Shown in pieces: positions 56,270-64,000 of a stretch of DNA of 64,000 bases. The translations under genes and the position numbers were made by a program. The stretch is from contig ML664161.1 in the NCBI GenBank assembly GCA_007570785.1, forward strand, positions 3,136,919 through 3,200,918. The letters run 5' to 3'. Origin of the DNA: Antilocapra americana. Its lineage: Eukaryota; Chordata; Mammalia; Artiodactyla; Antilocapridae. Position 1 is the stretch's first letter. Each line of letters begins with the position of its first letter. The notes beneath the pieces were generated by a model, which was not told the DNA's origin, searched no databases, and saw only the letters and a list, made by a program, of their open reading frames with translations.

Positions 56270-56482
56270 GAGTTTCCCAGGTGACTCTAGTGATAAAGAA
56301 CCCACCTGCCAATGCAGAAGACTTAAAAAATGCGGGTTCAACCCCTGGGTAGGGAAGATCCTCTGGAGGAGGGCATGGCAACCCACTCCAGTATTCTTAC
56401 CTGGAGAATTCTATGGAAAGAGGAGCCTTGAGGTCCACAGGGTCACAAAGAGTTAGATATGACTGAAGCAACTTAGCACACT
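56270..56482 (+). mobile_element. Bov-tA SINE
   Basis: Forward Bov-tA with GTTTCCCAGGTGACTC in the head and the CCACTCCAGTATTCTTACC block. It ends GAAGCAACTTAGCACAC and abuts the MaLR LTR. Confidence 0.94.
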
Positions 56483-56488
56483 TTTGAT

Positions 56489-56963
56489 GTCCAGCTGTAA
56501 GGGATAAATGGTGATGACTTTCTTATCATAACAAAATAGCACAGACTGGTTGGCTTAAATAACAGGAATTTATTTTTTCACAGTTTTAGAAACTCCAGTT
56601 CTAGATGTTCAAGATCCAGATGTTGGCAGAGTTGGTTTCTTCTAAAGATTGTGAGAAAGAGTATGTTCCATGCATTCCTCTAACTTCTGGGGAGTTGATG
56701 GCAATCCTGGATATTCCCTGGCTTGTATATGTGTCATGTATTCATTTTCACATGGTTTATCCTTGTGTCTGTGTCCAAATATTCTCATTTTTAAAAGACA
56801 TCAGTCATACTGATTTAGTCACCTCATCCCAGACTGAATGATCTCATTTTAACTTGATTATCTGAAAGACTCCATCTCCCAATAAAATCTCACTCTGAGT
56901 TGTGGGAGGCTAGAAGAAATCAACATATGATTTAGGGGCAAATACAATTCATCCCACTGTAAG
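56489..56963 (-). mobile_element. MLT1-type MaLR (ERVL) LTR, near complete
   Basis: Reverse complement of an MLT1 LTR. It includes the reversed 3' part (AACAAAATAGCACAGACTGG, then AACAGGAATTTATTTTTTCACAG), a middle with AAAGACATCAGTCATACTG, and a 5' end CAATTCATCCCACTGTA. MaLR elements predate the ruminant radiation. Confidence 0.8.
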
Positions 56964-58095
56964 ATCTACTACATTCTTAGATGAGACATTGCTAGAACTT
57001 TATAGCAATAGCAAGCTTTGTGAGTACAGACCACTTGGTGTTGTGAATTTTCCATCTTTCCTAGTAGCCAGTAGCAGAGCCTGTAATGCCTGTAGCCAAG
57101 CAACATGCCTATGTAATCTTGCATCTAGAATATTTATATAATTTTACAGCTTAACAAAAGAAGAGCAAGGACAAACCAGACACAAAAGAAACTGAGTCAT
57201 GTCAGATCCAATATCTAGCTAGTTCAGGAATGTTCTAAACACCAACCCTCCCCTAGGAAGAGCAGAGTTCTGCTCACTGACCTGGTTCTTGTCTCTACCT
57301 CATTCATTCTGTTAGTTCTCAGAAACCAAAGAATTGGCTTTAAATTAGTTTTTTCTCCATGGAGAAGCCAGATGCATTCTAGGATTTTATATTAGACCAT
57401 CTGCTTGGTTGTGCTTCAAGTCCTCATGTTTATGAGCTCTGCTAGTCTCTTTAATCTTTGCATTTCCCCAACCAGCAGCCACATAGTAAATGTATTCTTG
57501 TGGGACTTTTCTGAGCTCCAATTTGTCTGACCTCCTTTTCTCTGTTACCAGTCTCACTATCTAGGGTTTTCCTCTGATAGCAAATCCACCTTTTTTCAAT
57601 GATCTGCATGTTTTCAGGATTTGATTTGCTTTAAGTTTCTTATACTCTTTCAACTGCCTCTTGTTTGGGAGTTTTAGTGACTGACAGACTACTCTGATGC
57701 TGCCTCATTACCCTTAGGGTTTGGTGCAGAGCTGTCTGAAGCTTTGATGGTCCTTGTCTAGCACATTCTGTGGCTGCCATATTTCCTCTGGGGCTATGAG
57801 CCATCACAGCTATGCTGCTCTCCACGGGGTTTAGAACGGATGTCTTATTGGCCTTTCTGTAAAATGCTGAATGGGTTCTCTTCACAGCTATTCTACCCAC
57901 TTGGAAACCTGCAGAAGTCAGTCATCAGCATTTCTTATGACCTGCCAATATCCCTAGAAGGGATATTTTCCACTATAGTGTGGCGCTTTTGGGTTAGATA
58001 GATACAGTTTTCAAAAAGAATAACAATGATACAATATGAATATATTCTTTTATGGTCATTAACCAACTTCTATAGGAGTTATGTACCCTATAGCA
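56964..58095. other. Unique DNA with one unexplained open frame
   Basis: About 1.1 kb, slightly less AT-rich than average. It holds the 86-codon minus-strand frame described separately. No repeat recognised. Confidence 0.45.
57640..57900 (-). other. Unrecognised 86-codon open frame, probably not a gene
   Basis: The frame is rich in A, Q, R, K, S and T and lacks a signal peptide, membrane segment or known motif. There is no upstream promoter-like or downstream poly(A) evidence nearby that I can identify. It could be a relic of an old repeat or chance. I do not assign a function. Confidence 0.2.
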
Positions 58096-58155
58096 TGTTA
58101 TGGACTACACGTGTTCCTCCAAAGTTAGTGTGTTGAAATACCAACAGCCAATGTC
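58096..58155 (+). mobile_element. MaLR LTR (MLT1/MST type), 5' segment
   Basis: TGTTATGGACTACACGTGTTC, then GTGTGTTGAAATACCAACAGCC, is the 5' end of a MaLR LTR. It is split here by a Bov-tA SINE. Confidence 0.8.
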
Positions 58156-58369
58156 ATTCCCTGGTGGCTCAGATGAGAATCTGCCTGCAGCTCAGGAGAC
58201 CCACATTGGATTTGATCCCTGGTTCAGGAAGATCACCTAGAGAAAGGAATGGCTACTCACTCCAGTATTCTTGCCTGAAGAATCCCATGGACAGAGGAGC
58301 CTGGTGGTCTGCTGTCCATGGAGTCGCAGAGAATCAGACACAACTGAATGGCTAATAGTTTCACTTTCA
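58156..58369 (+). mobile_element. Bov-tA SINE inside the MaLR LTR
   Basis: Forward Bov-tA from ATTCCCTGGTGGCTCAGATG to a TTTCACTTTC tail. LTR sequence continues on both sides. Confidence 0.94.
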
Positions 58370-58620
58370 AACTGATAGTATTAGGAAATGAGAGCCTTTG
58401 GCTATTAGGCTATTAGGTCATAAGAATGAAGTCCGCCTGAATGGGATTAGTGCTCTCACATAAGAAACTCAGAAAGTTTCTTCATTTTCTTCACCATGTG
58501 AGAATACCACAAGAAGATGGCTATGTATGAACCAGGAAGCAAGTTCCCACTAGAAACCAAGTCTGCACCTTGATCCTGGATTTTTCAGCCTCCAGAACTA
58601 TGAGAAATAAATATTTGTGG
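58370..58620 (+). mobile_element. MaLR LTR (MLT1/MST type), 3' segment
   Basis: Continues with GATAGTATTAGGAAATGAGAG, GAATGGGATTAGTGCTCTCA and CCTCCAGAACTATGAGAAATAAATA. The last tens of bases of the LTR are missing. Confidence 0.82.
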
Positions 58621-59192
58621 AGGAACCTACTCAGTCTCTGATGTTTCTTTTATATTCACCCAAGGGACTAAGTCACATGACTAATGCCATATGTGCAAAT
58701 ATAAAATAAGATTTTATATAACAGCTCATCCAGACACAAATAGACTTTCTCCATTAAAGTCAAATTTTCTGTTAAGAGGAATACTACCTCATAATTCTCA
58801 CTGTATATATAGGGATGGTGGACAAGAAACCTCTATGTGACTATGTAACAGTAGAATTTTCCTGGGAGAGGAGAGAACCTTCTACAAAAGAAGGCCCTCT
58901 AGAATTTGGAGCTTGAATCAGCCTGTTCTTCAACTAAGCTACCTTGGTCCAAGTTGAGTCAGCTTTATACTAAATAACTAAAACATTTTCTTGTGTGTAT
59001 AAAATGGGTTAGTGAATGACCCTTTTTGACATCCAGATTGGTTTCTTCTAGAAAATCTATAAAACTAAAATATATTAAAAATAATAACAGTTTTTAGCAA
59101 TGTTTGTTCAATATGTCTTTAAGGAAGAAACCTCTGTATCACCACTAGTAGGATTTTGGTCATTGGTTCCTTCTGCAAGTATGCTAGTGATG
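58621..59192. other. AT-rich non-coding DNA, nothing recognised
   Basis: No repeat or gene recognised. Confidence 0.5.
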
Positions 59193-59396
59193 GTGATTTA
59201 GTTGCTGTCATGTCCAACTCTTGCAACCCTGTAACTATAGCCTGCCAGGCTTCTCTGTCCATGGAATTTCACAGACAAAAATACTGTAGTGAGTTGCCAT
59301 TTTGTTCTTCAGGTGATCTCCATGACCCAGGGATTGAATAGGGATATTTTGCATTGAAAGCAGATTATTTACCAACTCAGTCACCAGAAAAGCCCT
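59193..59396 (-). mobile_element. Bov-tA SINE, diverged
   Basis: Reverse Bov-tA from GATTTAGTTGCTGTCATGTCC to the head near AGTCACCAGAAAAGCCC. It has more substitutions than the other copies. Confidence 0.9.
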
Positions 59397-62300
59397 TACG
59401 TGACTGCATGCTAAGCAGTTTTGTTTCCAGAACTATGGAATATCATAGTTGAGTTCAACTTAACTGGATATTGACACCTTTCTATCATAATAGTCTAATT
59501 GTCTAAAAAGCCACATTGGAAGAAGCAGGTGGATTTTAAAGAGATGGAGGATAATAGTTTCTGAGGGTCCTTTTGTCATTTCAAATTGTTCTGAAGTAAG
59601 AGACTGTCACAGTAAGAGACTTTTAAAAAGGTACATTGGAACCATTAACAGAATTTAGAACACTTTTGAAATATTTGGTCCTATAGGGTAATTCATAGTC
59701 CTTCATGTTATATAAGCATATTCATCAATTAACCAAGGCACATATTTTATGTTAATCCACAAGTCAGATTTTTCAGGATATCCTTTTACATTTCCTCAAT
59801 CCAATACTTCTTATCATTTGAAGTATGCTCAAGTGTTATTTATTTACCTACTTAAAAAGATACACCATTTTATCTTAAGCCGTTTAGTGGTAGCAGCAGT
59901 GCTTTTTTATTTTTGAAAAATTGTCACATATTATACCAAACAGAGAAGAAGCATTTGTATGTGCCGAACTAAAACTGTTCCCTGGAAAACAGCCTCAAGT
60001 TAAGGTGAGGATATATAGTGTCAGAGCTGTAAATTAAATATGTCATCTTGCTATTGGCTTATCTGTCTCCTCTTCTAATTACATATATTTATGTACTAAT
60101 GACCATAAAATAAAATCTGACACTATATGCTAGCAATGCCTTCTTGGGAATTGTTCCCATCCTAGCATGAATAGTTATTTTCTATATGTCTTCTTAAGTT
60201 GTGTATTCAAATACTAATGTTTCATCTAAAGAATCTCTAGAATTGGATTTTCATTAAATTGTAACCCCAGTAATACATAATGAAAGGCTTTCTCCCATTT
60301 ACCCTCATCTATTTTCATATTCAGGACTCTTTCCCACCTGCTCATATATTTACGTTTCAGTGTATTTTGCATCTCCCTTAGGCTCCATAAATCAGCTATG
60401 CTAGTTCTTCTGTGGTTACTGTGTTATATAACATTTCTTTAGAGCAGCCAGGCCTCTCCCCAGGTGAGGCTATTTTTTTTTTCCCCTCCTGGGAAGACTT
60501 CAATATATTTCACTTGTTCGGTGACTGATTTTTATTTTACCACTGTGTGTAGCTCTAGTCCCGATACTGAATTTTAGTCACTTTTGCACCATGAGAACAT
60601 ATGATTAGAATTCAATAAAAACACTTGGATAGCACCATGCATATTTACGAGATTTTGATGGTCTTAATCTCACTAACACATAGATTTATCATTTCACATA
60701 TAGTCCAATACTCCAAAACTTCCTGACAAATAAATTATATGTATTATGTACACTTTCTAAATTTGTTTGTATTTTCCAAGTTTATCTTTGGCTGATCTCT
60801 GATTCATTTGTATATAATTATCCTTGGTTTGGTTATTCAAACCTCCCAGCAGATTATAAAAGGATTTACACAATATAATATGATTTTATAATATTAAATC
60901 AAAGCTTCCATGCAATTACTTTTATATAATGAATTGAATTGAGGGAGCTTTTACTGTGCTTCCCAAGTCTGTGGGTTCTTTCCCTTGTTACTTATTGTTA
61001 CTGTTTGTTGTTACTTCTTTCCAATCACATGTTTGACATTTTAAGATGGCAATCTAAAAATACATTCCCCCCCCCCTCAGCTTTTACTAGTTGGGATTCA
61101 CAAGATGATGAAAATAGAGTATCAGGTTGATTGAATATGACCTAGGACCTGGAGACATGGGACAATACAGGATCTTGACTTTGGTTCTATATTGGAGAGA
61201 GCTTTGGGAGCAAAAAACTCACCAGGACTCACCACCCAGGTTTCTAAAGGTGAACCCTGCCTCATAGCCTACTGAGTGAAAGGATGAACTTTTAAACCTT
61301 GATTTCAAGTTAGGAGTTAATATGACCCCTATTTAGTAAATCACATAGGCCTTCTCTTAAAAGATTCTGCTGGAAGGTTAAAGATATGATTTTCAATGTT
61401 CTTTGCAAAAGTAGATGTCTAAGGAATTATAATACCAGGGTGACCCTTAGAATAACTTCTGGCCTTGAAATATAGAACAGAGGAAAATTCAACTTTCTGT
61501 GTTAAGCCATATCGTTTTTTAATTTATAATATTGCTTTTTGTTCAGTTATGTGCGGCAAGGACTAAAGACAGAACTTTAAACATATTCAATAAATATGTT
61601 TTAGGCAATAATGATATCTAAATACATCCTATCAGTTTTATAGGCTATATTTTTCATTTCACAAAGGCTTTATTAACTAAAAGACTTTTAAAATATTCTA
61701 TCCTAACATAAAACTATTTCTGAACTTTTGCCAGGCTTAATAATTGGGAGAACATTACTGTGTAGTATTGAATTACATACAAAATGTTTTAACACAAATG
61801 GTAAGAGAAATAATACTTTTATTAGGAATATTCAGAGTATAGAGAATTTCTAGACTTTATGCTTTTTGTCCCATTAACCTCTGTGATGTTTTGACAAGTA
61901 CAGTATCAACAGAAAACAGAGGAAAATGAGAAAATTGTCAAATTCATCAGTTTTTTTCCCTCCATCTACTGGTCAAGCATTTCTAAAGAGATAGGCTAAG
62001 ATGATGTCTTTAATAAGTAGCAGGACTGTACTTACCTTTAACCCAGGGGAACAATGTAGAAGAAGCTTTTCTTGATACACAAGGAAGATGATAAGGATCC
62101 AAATAAGTGGTTGATTATACACCTGGAGAAGAGAAATTTATTCAAGATACATTAAGGAACCAAACAGGAAGATGGCTTGGGTGTTTGAAGTAAGAAAGAA
62201 GGTTAAATTCCAAATTTATAGCATTGGTTAATGTGTAAATAAAAATAACATTACCATAGACTGAGGCCACAGATGGAAACTCTGGGTTAGACAGTGGAAG

Positions 62301-63224
62301 AGAGTAAAGATTACTTCATTTAATTTTGAATTTTAGTTTGGTATATGCATGGGATGTCTTGATACATTCCCTTTCTTAAATTATTCCCAATAACTAGAAT
62401 TTGAAGGAAAGGTCATGGAACAATTCAATTAATCATTTGACTGAAACACTGACTAACTTTTCTAGGTGGCATGAGAAATATTTCCAGAAAATAGATCAAC
62501 AAAATAATAGAATGTCTTTCTTGACTATATTTACAATGGCTTCTACAATCACTCCATTCACAAGAAGATATTAGAATCATTATTCATATGCCCACACTTT
62601 GAAGGTTTTTTTCAAACAAATTGTTACCAGAAATTATAGCTTTTCTGCAAAACTCAGAATTCAAAAGAAGACAGGAAAATATGGATAGAAAGTAGGTGCT
62701 GTCTTTTTTCTCATCCACTTCAGCCTGTCTTTCATCACATACAGAAGCACATTATTTTCCTCATTGTAAATAATTATGGCTTTGGTTTTCTTATGAATCT
62801 ACAATTAGTAAAAAGAAAAGAAATGACAGTAAACTATAGTTGTTAGGTTTTGAAATTTTTATGTCTTAAATATTTGCACCACTTCAGACTATAATTATAA
62901 GTGTAGAACAGAGGCAGTTAACTGTGTATAAGCATTAGTTTTGAATGTAGCATCAAAAAATCAGTTGCCTTTGGTTTATATCTGGGTGTATGCTCACATG
63001 TCTATGTGTATGGATGTGTGTGAGCATGCATACTTTTATGTGTCCATTGTAAGCAATGTATTTTTTATAAGTAGAAAAAAGATTGAAACACTACTTTAAC
63101 TATAATCTTGAGTTTTTATTCTCAAGGTAAATAAATGTTCTTAAATTATTTTGCTTAAGAAAAATAATTCTTATAAATTATTATTTATAATAGAGACTCC
63201 CACACTATTATTTTTCATAGGAAG
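59397..63224. other. Long AT-rich unique stretch, no gene recognised
   Basis: No young repeat in about 3.8 kb. There is a C10 run at about 61067-61076 and a degenerate TG-rich patch at 62985-63040. Short open frames lack protein features. Confidence 0.5.
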
Positions 63225-63455
63225 GTCCTAGAAACTCTCAACTGGTCCTCACAGTTTAGTAATGGAGCATCACCTGGCCCAGGGAAACTTTCAGCTAGGT
63301 CTCTCTCAGTCTTATGAGAACTAGTAGTATCAGCAAGCTTGTTAGAAATGCAGACTCTAACCCTACCCCTGAAATATTGAATCAGAAACTGCACTTTAAC
63401 AAGATTTCTAAATGCCATGGGCACACAGTAAAGTCTTGAGAATTCTGCTCTAGGT
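63225..63455. mobile_element. hAT-Charlie non-autonomous fragment (MER5-like)
   Basis: GCTTGTTAGAAATGCAGACTCT, CTACCCCTGAAATATTGAATCAGAAACT and ACTTTAACAAGATTTCTAAAT follow the MER5 order (TTGTTAGAAATGCA...TGAATCAGAAACT...TTTAACAAG). Confidence 0.6.
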
Positions 63456-64000
63456 CAAGGTGTTATGTTAATCAGAATACTCGGTATGAGAAATGTCATG
63501 AAAAACACTGATTCCTTTGGAATTAAATTTTTGAATAAATACCTGGCCTAATGAAATAAAATAAAGAGGCCTGGAATCAGAAAGAACTGATGCATTTTGT
63601 TTTACAGTTGAAGCTCAGACATGTGCTCATGTGCTCATACACTACTGCATTCATTCTGAAACTGCGTTTCATGGGTTAGTAGTTTCCTTTTCCATCTTTA
63701 CAGAGAATGAGCAATTTTGATTTTTTTTAATGAAAAATAAAATAAAAGTGTAAAGAAAGATTATATAATGGGTTACTGGGATTTTGAAATTTTGAAGTAA
63801 CTTCCCAAGACCTTGTAAGTTCTTCAAAATTTTTAGAGCTACATGAATGTGAAACAACTGTAACAATCAGCTTTAGTCCTAGGGAGTAGTTTGATATAGA
63901 AGGAAATATTGATACTTTCAAAGCACTTTGTGCATATGTACCATCCTTAGAAAAAACACACATTTCAGCATTTGAATTCAACAAAAAACCTGCTCAGTGT
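63456..64000. other. AT-rich non-coding DNA, nothing recognised
   Basis: No repeat or gene recognised up to the window end. Confidence 0.5.

Noticed and set aside
1..64000. CRISPR arrays, bacterial operons, riboswitches, tRNA genes
   Set aside because: The sequence is mammalian nuclear DNA; tRNA-like parts belong to SINEs, and no spacer-repeat array or conserved RNA gene was seen.

Overview
The window is ruminant nuclear DNA, most likely bovid or another pecoran. The diagnosis rests on eight BovB (RTE-type) LINE segments, about twenty tRNA-derived Bov-tA SINEs, two Bov-A2 SINEs and one cetartiodactyl CHR-2 SINE. The species cannot be fixed from the sequence alone. It is an AT-rich gene desert: no host protein-coding exon, tRNA, rRNA or other cellular RNA gene can be supported. 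All long open frames fall in retroelements, except one unrecognised 86-codon frame near 57.7 kb.

Layout. 0-12 kb: unique AT-rich DNA with SINEs, an LTR end at the left edge, and two solo LTRs with 4-bp target duplications (2657-3118 and 10665-10993). 12.3-17 kb: an LTR cluster. Two solo LTRs lie 34 bp apart (12695-13007 with ACAT, 13042-13512 with TTCA). A decayed class I endogenous retrovirus follows (gag end, protease, connection/RNase H start, polypurine tract, 3' LTR; RT palm, integrase and env missing). 18-27 kb: CHR-2, Bov-tA, a cluster of BovB 3' ends and a 2.3-kb BovB. 27.7-36 kb: an L1 with an inverted 5' part, a second LTR of the 16.5-kb family (30902-31400), and a nearly full-length BovB (32602-36035). 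36-44.5 kb: unique DNA, a foldback hairpin, a second inverted L1, a 1.3-kb BovB and a small third inverted L1. 45-48 kb: a nested locus in which a BovB is split by a class II ERV LTR (6-bp duplication TCCATC) and by an opposite-strand BovB 3' end. 49-64 kb: Bov-tA, Bov-A2, a BovB with RT motifs, two MaLR LTRs, old hAT fragments and otherwise quiet DNA.

The elements act in trans rather than as an operon. BovB and L1 encode the copying machinery, and the SINEs are non-autonomous. The Bov-A units are thought to derive from BovB. The L1-like target duplications flanking several SINEs indicate target-primed integration. I found no evidence for a new coding system. The most informative signals are structural: three L1s each with a 5' inversion, a SINE joined to an inverted copy of sequence 1 kb away inside one target duplication, and a palindromic BovB pair whose axis falls at nearly the same element coordinate. 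Family names come from recalled consensus features and were not checked by a database search.
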